Positions 9,422 through 18,662 of a DNA stretch of 64,000 nt are shown here, in pieces; within the stretch, counting starts at the first letter, position 1, and every line of letters begins with the position of its first letter. The DNA comes from Lewinella sp. LCG006. GTDB taxonomy: Bacteria; Bacteroidota; Bacteroidia; Chitinophagales; Saprospiraceae. The notes under the pieces are model-generated. The model searched no databases. It worked only from the letters and a program-made list of their open reading frames with translations, and was not told the DNA's origin. Where the stretch lies: the NCBI RefSeq assembly GCF_040784935.1, contig NZ_CP160680.1, positions 7,297,802 through 7,361,801 of the forward strand, in the 5' to 3' direction. Both the position numbers and the translations under genes were made by a program.

Positions 9422-10429
9422 TTAAAGCGCAGATTTAACCGTCTTGATGATACGAGCAGCCACTTTGTAAGGATCAGCCTCAGAGTTGGGGCGACGATCT
9501 TCCAGGTAACCTTTCCAACCGTTTTCTACCGTTACCACAGGGATACGAATAGAAGCACCACGATCAGAAATACCGTAACTGTACTGATCAATTGACTGCG
9601 TTTCGTGCAAGCCTGTCAGACGCATGTGGTTATCTGCACCATACACTGCAATGTGCTCAGCAGTAACTGGGCGGAAAGCTTCCAGAATTTTCTTATAGGT
9701 CTCCTCTGAACCACAAGTACGAAGTACTGAGTTAGAGAAGTTGGCGTGCATACCAGAACCGTTCCAGTCGCCTTTTACCGGCTTACAGTGCCAATTTACA
9801 ACAACACCATACTTTTCAGCAGTGCGCTCCAATAGGTAGCGACCTACCCAAATTTGGTCACCTGCATCTTGAGCACCTTTAGCAAAAATTTGGAATTCCC
9901 ACTGGCCAGCAGCAACTTCCGCATTGATACCTTCAATGTTCAGACCAGCATCGATACACAAATCCATGTGTTCTTCTACGATCTCACGGCCGTAAGCGTG
10001 GGTAGCACCAACACTACAGTAGTAGGGCCCTTGGGGAGCAGGGTACCCTTCTGCAGGGAAGCCTAAGGGCTTGTTTGTTGCAGGATCCCACAAGAAGTAT
10101 TCTTGTTCGAAACCAAACCAAAAATCATCATCCTGGTCGTCAATCGTAGCACGGCCATTACTAGGATGTGGCTTACCATCGGAAGTCAGTACTTCGGTCA
10201 TCACCAAGTAGCCATCGCGGCGGCCTGGATCAGGGTAAATAGCTACAGGCTTCAGCAAACAATCCGAAGAGTTGCCGGGTGCCTGCTGGGTAGAGCTACC
10301 ATCGAATGACCACATGGGACAGTCTTCCAGCTTACCGCTGAAATCCTTAACGATTTTGGTTTTGCTCCGTAATGTCTGGGTTGGTTTGTAACCATCCAAC
10401 CAAATGTACTCTAATTTGAACTTTGTCAT
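9422..10429 (-). CDS. glnA: Class II (eukaryotic-type) glutamine synthetase
   Basis: Makes glutamine from glutamate, ammonium and ATP in the cytoplasm. The 335-aa length fits GSII, not the roughly 470-aa GSI or 700-aa GSIII. Visible family motifs are EYIWLDG near the N-terminus, the beta-grasp WSFDGSST motif, GFEQEY (metal-binding glutamates), GINAEVAAGQWEFQ, the NGSGMHANFS loop, and RRPNSEADPY near the C-terminus. I start at the ATG at 10429; a TTG three codons upstream (10438) is possible but adds nothing conserved. It is the last gene of a same-strand series P-II, ammonium transporter, porin, glutamine synthetase. GSII lacks the adenylylation loop of GSI, so control is likely transcriptional or through the P-II/transporter pair. 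Identity is certain; the exact symbol (glnA or glnII) is a matter of convention. Confidence 0.95.
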   Translation of the reverse strand: MTKFKLEYIWLDGYKPTQTLRSKTKIVKDFSGKLEDCPMWSFDGSSTQQAPGNSSDCLLKPVAIYPDPGRRDGYLVMTEVLTSDGKPHPSNGRATIDDQDDDFWFGFEQEYFLWDPATNKPLGFPAEGYPAPQGPYYCSVGATHAYGREIVEEHMDLCIDAGLNIEGINAEVAAGQWEFQIFAKGAQDAGDQIWVGRYLLERTAEKYGVVVNWHCKPVKGDWNGSGMHANFSNSVLRTCGSEETYKKILEAFRPVTAEHIAVYGADNHMRLTGLHETQSIDQYSYGISDRGASIRIPVVTVENGWKGYLEDRRPNSEADPYKVAARIIKTVKSAL

Positions 10430-10465
10430 TTTTAACAATAAAATTTATAGTTCTGCAATAGGAAT

Positions 10466-10509
10466 GGGAAACCCCAACTTACCGACCAAGTCGGCCGCTG
10501 GGTTTTCCC
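10466..10509 (-). terminator. Branched hairpin between porin and glutamine synthetase
   Basis: Nested stems GGGAAA/TTTCCC (10466-10471 and 10504-10509), CCCA/TGGG and an inner CCGAC-caa-GTCGG (10482-10494). On the minus strand it lies just after the porin stop but is followed by ATTCCTATTG rather than a strong U-tract. It may be a partial terminator or an mRNA processing/stability element that sets porin and glutamine synthetase levels separately. Confidence 0.5.
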
Positions 10510-10532
10510 TAAAATAATTTCAATCAACTGCT

Positions 10533-11687
10533 TTAAAAGGCATAAACCCCTGCCAGAACGAAAGAAGCCAGTGATGACGTAGCTTTTCCGTCACCATCTA
10601 GGAACACATCCTCTGAAGCTGAATCCAAACGGATTTCAGGGATCAATGTCAAGTTACCTATGGCTATGTTGCCAGATAGTGTCAAGTCAATTATACTGGC
10701 AGACAAATCCATATCATAAGCACCAATGATTCCGTAGCCGGTGTTGTTCTCACCGAAATACTCACCTCTTAGGCCCAGTGCAAAGCTTTCGCTGAGTGCA
10801 TACTGTAAGTAACCGGCAAAACCGTAAAAACCAGGGCGATCAGTGCCCTCACTTGGTTCGTAAGAGTTCATGGTAGCATTAACACCTACGTAGAAATCTT
10901 CGGTAACATCAAATCCTGCTGTCAAATCAACCTGAAACAGTGCACCAGCACTACCTTCTGCATCACCATCCTGGTCGCCATATAGCAGGTTAAGGTAAAC
11001 ACCTTTATAACCAAGCTGAGCACCGTAGGAATAAGAACCAATGTAGTTCGCTTCCGTCAGGTCAGTAGGGTTGAATACCCCCAACATCAAGCTGATGTCT
11101 TCTCCCAAACCGATGTCCGCTTTGATACCAGTGTGAGAAAATGGGCCGTAGGAGAACATGTAAGAAGTAGAGTAATTGAAGTTCCCTGTAGGTGAAATCA
11201 CTTCATAACCAAGAAAGGTATTGAAGTTACCCAAAGTCAAGGTTACGTTATCACTAGCATTGAAGTACACGTACAGCTGGTTCACGAAAGTAGAAGCATT
11301 TGCTGCTAAACCACCTAAGGTAGGTACGGCAGAAGCGAATACGGCATCACCACCACGAGGGCCGAACACCAAATCGCCAACAAAACCTGCTTTCTTACCT
11401 TCGTGGGTACCAATAAGATTAAACATACCCAAGCTAAAACCAGGCAGATTGGCAAATGAAGTCACCGGAGCCTGATCATTAGTACTAGCGCGGAAGTAAG
11501 CATCGGCAGAACCAGAAAGCGTAAACTTCGCCTCCTCTTCGTCTTCTTCTTCCTCCTCTCCAACGGGAGGATCTTGTTCAAGGACAGCTGGTACTGAAAC
11601 AGGACCCGCAGTCACATTCTGAGCCTTTGCCCCGAATGATAAGCAAAAAAATACAACTAAACTGAAAATTTGTACAAGCTTTTTCAT
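10533..11687 (-). CDS. Outer-membrane beta-barrel porin, OmpL/BBP2-like
   Basis: 384 aa from the ATG at 11687. A signal peptide (MKKLVQIFSLVVFFCLSFG, cleavage after AKA) is followed by a short Pro/Glu-rich acidic linker (EEEEEDEEE, residues 45-53). About 320 residues of alternating beta strands with aromatic girdles follow, ending in an aromatic (VYAF), as expected of an outer-membrane barrel. The layout resembles the putative beta-barrel porin-2 family. It lies between the ammonium transporter (272 bp upstream) and glutamine synthetase (103 bp downstream), all on one strand, so I infer a channel for small nitrogen compounds across the outer membrane. The substrate cannot be read from the sequence. 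Hairpins on both sides suggest its mRNA level is set separately from its neighbours. Confidence 0.8.
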   Translation of the reverse strand: MKKLVQIFSLVVFFCLSFGAKAQNVTAGPVSVPAVLEQDPPVGEEEEEDEEEAKFTLSGSADAYFRASTNDQAPVTSFANLPGFSLGMFNLIGTHEGKKAGFVGDLVFGPRGGDAVFASAVPTLGGLAANASTFVNQLYVYFNASDNVTLTLGNFNTFLGYEVISPTGNFNYSTSYMFSYGPFSHTGIKADIGLGEDISLMLGVFNPTDLTEANYIGSYSYGAQLGYKGVYLNLLYGDQDGDAEGSAGALFQVDLTAGFDVTEDFYVGVNATMNSYEPSEGTDRPGFYGFAGYLQYALSESFALGLRGEYFGENNTGYGIIGAYDMDLSASIIDLTLSGNIAIGNLTLIPEIRLDSASEDVFLDGDGKATSSLASFVLAGVYAF

Positions 11688-11916
11688 AACAGTGTGTATT
11701 GTTGGGTAGGTTGCCCTACTTGTTGATCAAAAAGAATTAGAAATTAATTTTGCCAACGGTAAACCACACTGCATTTTCCAAGTATCCCCCGCAAAGAAGA
11801 CATACAGGCAAGGCCTAAATGATTCCTGATCGGGATAATTTGATACAATACTTGAACAAAACAGCCTGAAACTGTATTTTTACAGCTGAGTTAGTTAGCG
11901 GTTTACCGTTATCTAC

Positions 11917-11949
11917 AGTCCCCGTTGGTGTTGCCGCACCGCGGGGACT
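11917..11949 (-). terminator. Hairpin after the ammonium transporter gene
   Basis: Stem AGTCCCCG (11917-11924) pairs with CGGGGACT (11942-11949), with inner GGTG/CACC. It lies 10 bp downstream of the transporter stop on the minus strand. No strong U-tract follows (GTAGATAACG), so termination may be incomplete and allow read-through to the porin. Confidence 0.55.
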
Positions 11950-11959
11950 CGTTGTTTTA

Positions 11960-13216
11960 TTACTTTACGCTCATCTGAAACGACGATTCTTCGACCGATT
12001 CCGCGTAAGCGTGCATTTCGTGCTCCTCTACATCAAGGCCTTTCACTTCTTCCTCTTCCGTCACGCGGATACCCATGGTCACCTTGAGGAGGTACATCAA
12101 TCCATAAGCAAAAACAAAAGTGAAGGCAACAACGGCGAGTACACCGTACAACTGAATCCACAGCTGCTTGAGACCAGCCATGCTTCCAAAAATGCCTACG
12201 GCTAGTGTTCCCCAGATACCACAAACGAGGTGTACAGAAGTAGCTCCTACCGGGTCATCAATTTTCACCCGATCAAAGAAAACAACAGACAGAGGAATAA
12301 TGAATCCCGCAATCAAACCAATCAAAATAGCCGACATAGGGCCCATCTGATCCGCTCCTGCGGTAATACCGACCAAGCCTCCCAGAATACCATTTAGTAC
12401 CATCGAAAGGTCATGGGTTTTGAACATTGCATAAGAAACAATGAATGCGCCAATAGCACCTGCGGAAGCAGCAAGCGAAGTAGTGACAAATACCAGAGAA
12501 ACCGCTACGGGGTCGGCACTTAAAACTGAACCACCATTGAAACCAAACCAGCCGAACCAAAGTAGAAACACACCCATTGCCGCGAGTGGCATACTATGTC
12601 CAGGAATAGGTTTGATTTTTCCACTGGCCGTGTATTTTCCTCGGCGTGGGCCTAAGACCAAAACAGCAGCTAGTGCAGCAGCACCTCCCATGGCGTGTAC
12701 CAGGGTAGAACCCGCAAAATCGTAGAAACCTGCCTCGTTGAGCCAGCCTCCACCCCACTTCCACATCCCGGTGATAGGATAAGCAAGGGAAACTAAAACA
12801 ACCGAGAAAATGAGGAAGGAATTAAGTTTGATCCGCTCAGCTACTGCTCCCGAAACAATGGTAGCGGCTGTAGCCGCAAACATGCCCTGGAAGATAAAGT
12901 CGGTCCAGTAGGTATAACCACCACTGGCATAGTCGATAGCTCCAGCATCGCCTTCGGGCATAGACAGACCAAAGCCGCTAAAACCGAAAAAGCCCCCCGC
13001 AAAAGCTTCGCCAGGATACATTAAGTTGAAACCTACAACACAGTAAGTCAACAAACCTATCGCAATAATCATTGCGTTCTTAAAAATAATATTGACAACG
13101 TTCTTCTTTTGAACGAACCCGGCTTCCAAAGTCATAAAGCCGAGGTGCATTAGGAATACCAGGCAGGTTGCCACCAGCATCCAAACGTTATTTGCTGTAA
13201 ATAATCCTTGTTCCAT
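11960..13216 (-). CDS. amtB: Ammonium transporter, Amt family
   Basis: 418 aa inner-membrane channel moving ammonium into the cytoplasm; the family works as a trimer. About eleven hydrophobic segments can be counted. The twin pore histidines are visible as H174 (STLVHAMGG) and H329 (GATSVHLVCG). FVQKKNVVNIIFKN near residues 34-47 and DDPVGATSVHLVCGIWGT are typical of the family. The C-terminal tail (TMGIRVTEEEEVKGLDVEEHE) is the part that couples the subunits and contacts P-II in characterised members. The ATG at 13216 opens directly into the first membrane segment. The P-II gene is 143 bp upstream on the same strand, the classical glnK-amtB pairing, so transport is expected to be blocked by P-II when nitrogen is sufficient. 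Confidence 0.95.
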   Translation of the reverse strand: MEQGLFTANNVWMLVATCLVFLMHLGFMTLEAGFVQKKNVVNIIFKNAMIIAIGLLTYCVVGFNLMYPGEAFAGGFFGFSGFGLSMPEGDAGAIDYASGGYTYWTDFIFQGMFAATAATIVSGAVAERIKLNSFLIFSVVLVSLAYPITGMWKWGGGWLNEAGFYDFAGSTLVHAMGGAAALAAVLVLGPRRGKYTASGKIKPIPGHSMPLAAMGVFLLWFGWFGFNGGSVLSADPVAVSLVFVTTSLAASAGAIGAFIVSYAMFKTHDLSMVLNGILGGLVGITAGADQMGPMSAILIGLIAGFIIPLSVVFFDRVKIDDPVGATSVHLVCGIWGTLAVGIFGSMAGLKQLWIQLYGVLAVVAFTFVFAYGLMYLLKVTMGIRVTEEEEVKGLDVEEHEMHAYAESVEESSFQMSVK

Positions 13217-13359
13217 GATTGCCCTAGATTGTAAGATTGTTTAACTAGCACGAACAGGTACCTGATTTTCAAAGAGGTACTTCTTTCGCGTTGGTTTTCG
13301 TAATTGGTTGAATAAAAATCTGGTTGGTGGGTAGGGCGATCCTTTGGGATCAGAAAAAA

Positions 13360-13698
13360 CTAGATGGCTTCGGCGCCAATTTCGAAAGTGCGGATACGCA
13401 CAACGTGCTCTAAATCAATAACAATAATCTTACCATCACCGACTTCACCGGTACGACCAGAAGATACGATGGCGTTAATGATTTCATCAACTTTATCAGT
13501 ATTACAGAATATGTCAATGCGCAAGCGAGCGATGTAATCAGCATCGTAAACGCTGCCTCGGTACATGAGCTGTTCGCCTTTTTGCAAACCAAAACCTTTC
13601 ACTTCGGTAAGGGTGAAAAAGTTGACGCCGATTTCTGCCAGCGCATCCCGAATACGTTCGAAGCGGGATAAACGAACAATAGCTTCGATTTTCTTCAT
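13360..13698 (-). CDS. glnK: P-II nitrogen regulatory protein
   Basis: 112 aa, the usual P-II length. The start MKKIEAIVR is canonical. The T-loop (about residues 37-55, GLQKGEQLMYRGSVYDADY) keeps Gln39 and Tyr51, the residue uridylylated in proteobacteria. The B-loop TGEVGDGKI, which binds ATP/ADP, is intact at about residues 83-91, and the C-terminal RIRTFEIGAEAI resembles the R-T-G/E-AI ending of the family. It should sense ATP/ADP and 2-oxoglutarate and close the neighbouring ammonium transporter by inserting its T-loop. It is the first gene of the nitrogen cluster. The RH of the usual GRQKGH motif is replaced by L/E, so T-loop contacts may differ. Called glnK rather than glnB because of its link to amtB. 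Confidence 0.93.
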   Translation of the reverse strand: MKKIEAIVRLSRFERIRDALAEIGVNFFTLTEVKGFGLQKGEQLMYRGSVYDADYIARLRIDIFCNTDKVDEIINAIVSSGRTGEVGDGKIIVIDLEHVVRIRTFEIGAEAI

Positions 13699-13740
13699 CA
13701 GTTTGTTAGATTTGTGGTCAATAATATTTTTTTTGATTCC

Positions 13741-13758
13741 TGACCAGAGCTCTAGTCA
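13741..13758. promoter_or_regulatory. 18-bp dyad, candidate operator upstream of the P-II gene
   Basis: TGACCAGAGCTCTAGTCA reads TGAC-n-AGAGCTCT-n-GTCA, a two-fold symmetric site with 16 of 18 positions matched. It lies 43 bp upstream of the P-II start, in the 232-bp divergent region also serving the gene at 13931. It resembles a dimeric regulator site but matches no operator I can name. Confidence 0.35.
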
Positions 13759-13930
13759 CCAGGAAAAAGGAAGGAAGCAATGACCCTTTCTTATTTCCTC
13801 ATTGCAAGAGCAAATCTAGGGCGTCGCCTAAGTTTTCCCTAACCATTGTTGTCCTTTTACTGTTACCTCCACCACACCATTAACTAGAATAAACAACTGA
13901 CTATCAACCTTTAAAAAGAAAAAATCTGGC

Positions 13931-15445
13931 ATGTCTACCAGCAATAAGGACCCTCTATTCAGGTTGATAAAATCTTTAAGCAAACCGGAGAAGCGCCATT
14001 TTCGCCTCTATGTCAACCGTACGATGGGTGATCAGGAGCGAAAATTCATTGTTCTTTTTGATTTATTGGACAAGCAGGAAGCGTATGACCACGAACAATT
14101 ACTCAAAAAACTTCCCGGCAAAACCACAAAGGGCAAGCTCTCCAACCTAAAAAGGCACCTTTTCAAGCAATTGCTGACCAGCTTACGGCTTACCTACATC
14201 AATAAGCTTATTGATATTGAAATCAGAGAACAACTCGATTTTGCCCGTATCCTCTATAGTAAGGGGCTTTATATGGAGAGCCTAAGGCTATTAGAGCGCA
14301 TCAAGGACATCGCCAATGAACACCATCAGGATATCCTTCACTTAGAAATCATTGAGTTCCAAAAACTGATCGAATCCCGACACATTACCCGTTCCCGACA
14401 GGTAGAGAAAAAAATGGAACGCTTACTCGAAGAATCAACGCTACGAAGTCGGGTCACCCAGACGGCAAGTGAGATGATCAATCTCTACATTCAGATTCAT
14501 GGCTACTATATTGTTCATGGATTTACATACACCGAAGCACAAGTCGCAGATTTGAATCAGGCCTGGCGAAAAATGCAGCCAGAACATCATCACAACCGTT
14601 TCGCAGATACCTTTTTCGAAAAAACACATCGTTACCAATCCTATTTGTGGTACCGGTATATTCAACTCGATTTTGCAGGTGCCCTTAGTCATGCCCTTGA
14701 ATGGGTAATGCTGTTTGAGGTGCACGAACCCATGAAATACAAGGACCCCGATTTATACCTACGAAGTCTTTATTACCTCTTAACCCTGCTCTATCTTACC
14801 GGTGATACCGGGCAATACCACAAGTACCTGCAGCAGCTTGATCAATACGTGGAGGAAGTAGAGGAACAGCTTAATCCCAATAGCCAACACGTAAAATTTG
14901 TCTACCAAAACCTAAGCAAACTCAACTACTTTTTTCTCAATAAAGATTTTAAGCAAGCTTACCTATTAAGTGAGGAAATTTTTGCTCAATTGAGTGAGCA
15001 TCGAGATCTCATGGACGACCACCGAATTCTTCTTTTCCACTATAAATTTGCAGCGGCTGCCTTTGGCTACGGTAAATATGAACTTGCGTTAGAGCGCCTT
15101 CACCCCATCCTCCACCAGGGAGACAAACTGCTGCGTAAAGACATGGACATCAATGCTCGACTCTTGGAGCTCCTCTGCCTTTATGAAACCTCAGCTTTTG
15201 ATCGCATGAGCTATCGCCTGATTTCCTTTGGTCGAAGTGTAGTAAAAACCCAACAGGCGACCAGCCTACAACTGAGTACCCACAAAATGTTGCGGGCCTT
15301 ACTTCAGCTCTACCCTGAAAATAGTAGACCCTTCCTTCAGCAGCAGCTGATTGCTTTCCGAGAAAAAGCAACCCAACCAAGGGAACAGATGTTTCTAAAG
15401 TACCTGGATATTATTGCTTGGATGGAGAAGGTGGTTGATGGTTGA
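13931..15445 (+). CDS. Conserved hypothetical protein, helical TPR-like
   Basis: 504 aa, no signal peptide or membrane segment, so probably cytoplasmic. The N-terminus (DPLFRLIKSLSKPEKRHFRLYVNR, about residues 7-30) is basic and amphipathic. The rest is almost entirely alpha-helical with many Leu, Tyr and paired helices (for example LYLRSLYYLLTLLYLTGDTG near residue 280), as in tetratricopeptide-like solenoids. I do not recognise a named family. It is divergent from the P-II gene with 232 bp between them and is followed 223 bp later by a DUF5686 gene on the same strand. A scaffolding or regulatory role is possible, but no function can be assigned. The ATG at 13931 is the first in a long open frame and the sequence is well-formed throughout. 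Confidence 0.7.
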   Translation: MSTSNKDPLFRLIKSLSKPEKRHFRLYVNRTMGDQERKFIVLFDLLDKQEAYDHEQLLKKLPGKTTKGKLSNLKRHLFKQLLTSLRLTYINKLIDIEIREQLDFARILYSKGLYMESLRLLERIKDIANEHHQDILHLEIIEFQKLIESRHITRSRQVEKKMERLLEESTLRSRVTQTASEMINLYIQIHGYYIVHGFTYTEAQVADLNQAWRKMQPEHHHNRFADTFFEKTHRYQSYLWYRYIQLDFAGALSHALEWVMLFEVHEPMKYKDPDLYLRSLYYLLTLLYLTGDTGQYHKYLQQLDQYVEEVEEQLNPNSQHVKFVYQNLSKLNYFFLNKDFKQAYLLSEEIFAQLSEHRDLMDDHRILLFHYKFAAAAFGYGKYELALERLHPILHQGDKLLRKDMDINARLLELLCLYETSAFDRMSYRLISFGRSVVKTQQATSLQLSTHKMLRALLQLYPENSRPFLQQQLIAFREKATQPREQMFLKYLDIIAWMEKVVDG

Positions 15446-15668
15446 CCTTCCCTTAATGATGATGACAAGTTCCTCAGGCAACCTAAACAAATAGATAATG
15501 TTCTTTTCATAGGGGGAAATGCCCTGCCCTGGCATCAATGATCAGTAAGAGCTTGGTTAAAAATCATATAAAAACCCCACTTCCACTGCTTTAATCACGG
15601 CAATCCGTTACATTGCTTGTTGATATTTTAACATTGTAGAAAATCAAGCCCCAATTCCCCAAAACAGC

Positions 15669-18227
15669 TTGAAAAACGTGAAAACTATTAAAATTCAACT
15701 TCCACTTATTGCTATCTGGTTCAGCAAGATGTTACCTGCTGGATTGTCGTTGTTATTTTTATTCTCCCTGCTCCACCCTTTAACTGCTCAGCAGTACCTC
15801 TTCACCGGACGAGTTATCGATGCCGACACCAAAGAAGGTATTCCTTTTTGTAATGTTTACTACGAAGGAACAACCATGGGTGTTTCCACCGATGTAGACG
15901 GTTATTATGAATTGCGTGTCCCGGTGCTGCAAGCGAATCTTACCGCTTCGGCCATTGGCTATACGTCCATAGCTAAACCCACGAATACCGAAGCCCAACA
16001 GACCATCAACTTCAGCTTGGAGAGTGCCAATACTACCCTCGACGAGATTGTAGTCATTGCTGGAGAGAATCCCGCAAATGCAATTGTGAAGGGAATTATT
16101 CAGAACAAGCCCCGCAATGACCTTGAGCAACAGCCTGCCTATCAATACGAAAACTACACCAAGATAGAGCTTGATTTTGAAAAAATTCCCGACCGGATTC
16201 GACAGAACAGATTGATGGATCCCTTTGAATTTGTCTTTGAAAATATAGACAGTACTTCTGATGAAAAGCCTTTCCTGCCTATCTATATCAATGAAGCACT
16301 GAGCGATGTTTACTACTCCGAAGAAGTAGGTAGATCAGCCCAGGTGATCAAAGCTCAACGTGCTTCAGGCACTGACAACCAATCATTTATCGAGTTCGTA
16401 AAAAAAGTACATACGCCTTTTAATGTCTATAACAACTATATTGACATCATTGAAAAGCGGTTTATCAGTCCATTTTCTGATGCCGGACTAGGCTTTTACG
16501 AATATTACATTCTGGACAGCGCACTGGTCAATGGCCAATGGAGCTACAAACTGAAATTTAAACCTCGCCGTAAACAAGAGAACACTTTCTACGGTGACTT
16601 TTGGGTTGCCGACAGCACTTTTGCCATCCAAAGGCTCAACATGAGGATGGCCCCTGATGTCAACATCAATTTGGTAAAAAGAATCATCATTTACCAGGAA
16701 TACGAGTTGAATGAGACCTTGTGGTTACCCGTTAAGCAAAAAATGATCGTCGATTTTACACTTACCGAGAAATCGCCCGGTATGATTGCCCGCCGTACAG
16801 AATCGTTCCGTGACTACCGCCTCAATCCATCTATTATCCAAAATAATTTTCCGGAAAGGAAAAGAGGATCGAGTGAGCCACCACCGCTGAATAGCGATGA
16901 AGATTATTGGCAAAGCGTACGGCATGAGCCGCTCACCGAGACCGAATCTACGATTTACGCACTGGTCGACAGTATTCAAAATGTGCCCGCATTCAAAACC
17001 TATGGAGATATCTTCGGTACCATCTTCGGTGGATATTTCGACTTGGGAAAATTTGAAGTAGGTCCTTATTTTTCTGTTTACAGCAGTAACCCCGTTGAAG
17101 GCACTCGCCTACGTCTGGGCCTACGTAGTGATGACGACCTAAGTCCAAATTTGCGCATTGATGCTTATGGTGCCTACGGTTTCCTCGACGAAAAGTGGAA
17201 ATATGGCCTCGAAGGCAAGTGGCTTCTTCGTCAGTATCCCTGGACCATTGTCGGCGCCGCGCACCGTAAAGATATTAGCTTGAACAGCGAAAATAGCGAA
17301 GCCTTTCAAGAAGGCAACTTGTTTTCCTACTCCTTCCGTCGGGATGTATACCTTAAGCTGATCGATGTTACCGAAACAAAAGTCTACTACGAAAGGTATT
17401 GGGACAGCGGTATTTCCAATCGAGTAACCTTCCTGAATCGCCAAATGGACCCTTACGGAAATACCCAAACAGGAGGCTTTAACTATGCCTTCATCAAACC
17501 AGGTGGTGAGGCCATTGATACGACCCTCAATACCACGGAAGTGATTGTCAAGTTTCGTTATGCTCCTGGGGAAACCTTTTTAGGAGAAAGGTTTAACCGG
17601 GTTAGTTTTGGCACACCGAAGCCTATTTTAGAAGCACAATATACGCTTGGCCTACAGGATGTTTTTGGCAGCCAATTCAGCTACCACAAGTTCTCGCTCA
17701 AATTGAGGCATTGGTTCAACATCAGCCCTATTGGTTGGTTCTCTTACCGGGTTAACGCCGGAAAAACCTTTGGCACACTGCCTTTCTTGCTCCAGGAAGT
17801 ACATCCTGGCAACGAGGCCGTATTCCTTTCGCGCTCCGTGTTCAATACCATGAACAGCTACGAATTTGTCAGTGATACTTATGCCAGTGTTTTTTTGGAA
17901 CACCATTTTGAAGGCTTTTTCTTCAACCATATTCCGCTGTTACGTAAATTAAAACTGCGAGAAGTAGCCAGCTTTAAAGCCGTCATCGGCAGCATGTCCG
18001 AAAAGAACCAGATGGCCAATCGCCTCAATGCGTTCCAACCTCAAAGCGGAGTCGCTCTTTATACCGGCTTCCGTTCTCCTACGGATCGTCCCTTCCTGGA
18101 AGCCGGAGTGGGTATTGAGAACATCCTTAAATTCATCCGCGTCGATGCACTTTGGCGCCTCACTTATCTCGACAATCCCGAAGCCAGTCGGTTTAGCATT
18201 GTTGTAGGTACTTATTTTGCTTTCTAA
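15669..18227 (+). CDS. DUF5686/carboxypeptidase-regulatory-like outer-membrane protein
   Basis: 852 aa if begun at the TTG at 15669. The next in-frame ATG (15729, residue 21) also leaves a hydrophobic signal but without the basic n-region, so the TTG (or a GTG at 15678) is preferred. After the signal (LSLLFLFSLLHPLTAQQ) comes a CarboxypepD_reg-like domain at about residues 45-125 (GRVIDADTKEGIPFCNVYYE ... STDVDGYYEL), typical of TonB-receptor-like and DUF5686 proteins. The remainder matches the DUF5686 layout: a mixed region with YGDFWVADSTFAIQRLN, then many beta strands to the final YFAF, compatible with an outer-membrane barrel. In this family the role is unknown. It follows the 504-aa gene on the same strand. 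No hairpin terminator is obvious downstream. Confidence 0.8.
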   Translation: MKNVKTIKIQLPLIAIWFSKMLPAGLSLLFLFSLLHPLTAQQYLFTGRVIDADTKEGIPFCNVYYEGTTMGVSTDVDGYYELRVPVLQANLTASAIGYTSIAKPTNTEAQQTINFSLESANTTLDEIVVIAGENPANAIVKGIIQNKPRNDLEQQPAYQYENYTKIELDFEKIPDRIRQNRLMDPFEFVFENIDSTSDEKPFLPIYINEALSDVYYSEEVGRSAQVIKAQRASGTDNQSFIEFVKKVHTPFNVYNNYIDIIEKRFISPFSDAGLGFYEYYILDSALVNGQWSYKLKFKPRRKQENTFYGDFWVADSTFAIQRLNMRMAPDVNINLVKRIIIYQEYELNETLWLPVKQKMIVDFTLTEKSPGMIARRTESFRDYRLNPSIIQNNFPERKRGSSEPPPLNSDEDYWQSVRHEPLTETESTIYALVDSIQNVPAFKTYGDIFGTIFGGYFDLGKFEVGPYFSVYSSNPVEGTRLRLGLRSDDDLSPNLRIDAYGAYGFLDEKWKYGLEGKWLLRQYPWTIVGAAHRKDISLNSENSEAFQEGNLFSYSFRRDVYLKLIDVTETKVYYERYWDSGISNRVTFLNRQMDPYGNTQTGGFNYAFIKPGGEAIDTTLNTTEVIVKFRYAPGETFLGERFNRVSFGTPKPILEAQYTLGLQDVFGSQFSYHKFSLKLRHWFNISPIGWFSYRVNAGKTFGTLPFLLQEVHPGNEAVFLSRSVFNTMNSYEFVSDTYASVFLEHHFEGFFFNHIPLLRKLKLREVASFKAVIGSMSEKNQMANRLNAFQPQSGVALYTGFRSPTDRPFLEAGVGIENILKFIRVDALWRLTYLDNPEASRFSIVVGTYFAF

Positions 18228-18425
18228 AGTTGCACCTCACCCGCATCGAGAAAACTACAGGAGTAGTTAAAGCCTACTACGACTTATTCCTGCCTAATTG
18301 CTTCTACAGGATTTGATATTGCAGCCTTGATTGTTTGTGAACTAACGGTTAGAAAAGTAATGGTAAGCACACCTGTTCCTTTTGTTATTCTCTGTATTCA
18401 TCATTAGTCTGCTTAAGATTTATTG

Positions 18426-18623
18426 CTAACAAAAAGGATTAATCCAGCTCAAAATTAGACGCTCCTCATTTCGATTCAAATGTATTTTTTGTTGTTCATC
18501 AAGTGGAAATTCTCTTTCCTCTATTGGCTTTTTAGCAATTAGGTTTTCTTTTTTTAAAATCTCATTTTTGATCACTGTTAAGTTCTTTGATTGTATTGGG
18601 AGTGTTTTTTTACATTTATTCAT
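18426..18623 (-). CDS. Small hypothetical protein, doubtful
   Basis: 65 codons from the ATG at 18623 (MNKCKKTLPIQSKNLTVIKN...), Lys/Glu-rich with a hydrophobic WINPF ending. A TTG at 18662 would add 13 residues. It sits alone between the DUF5686 gene and the terminator of the 1889-aa gene. The basic, leader-like N-terminus recalls precursors of Bacteroidota ribosomal peptides, but there is no Ser/Thr/Cys-rich core and no maturation enzyme nearby. It may simply be a chance frame. Confidence 0.25.
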   Translation of the reverse strand: MNKCKKTLPIQSKNLTVIKNEILKKENLIAKKPIEEREFPLDEQQKIHLNRNEERLILSWINPFC

Positions 18624-18662
18624 AGCATTGTATTTAATCTTTTTCAAGACAAGGAAAATCAA

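Noticed and set aside
18426-18623. Small Lys-rich frame as a ribosomal-peptide precursor
   Set aside because: No core rich in Ser, Thr or Cys and no modification enzyme, protease or exporter next to it; kept only as a doubtful hypothetical gene.
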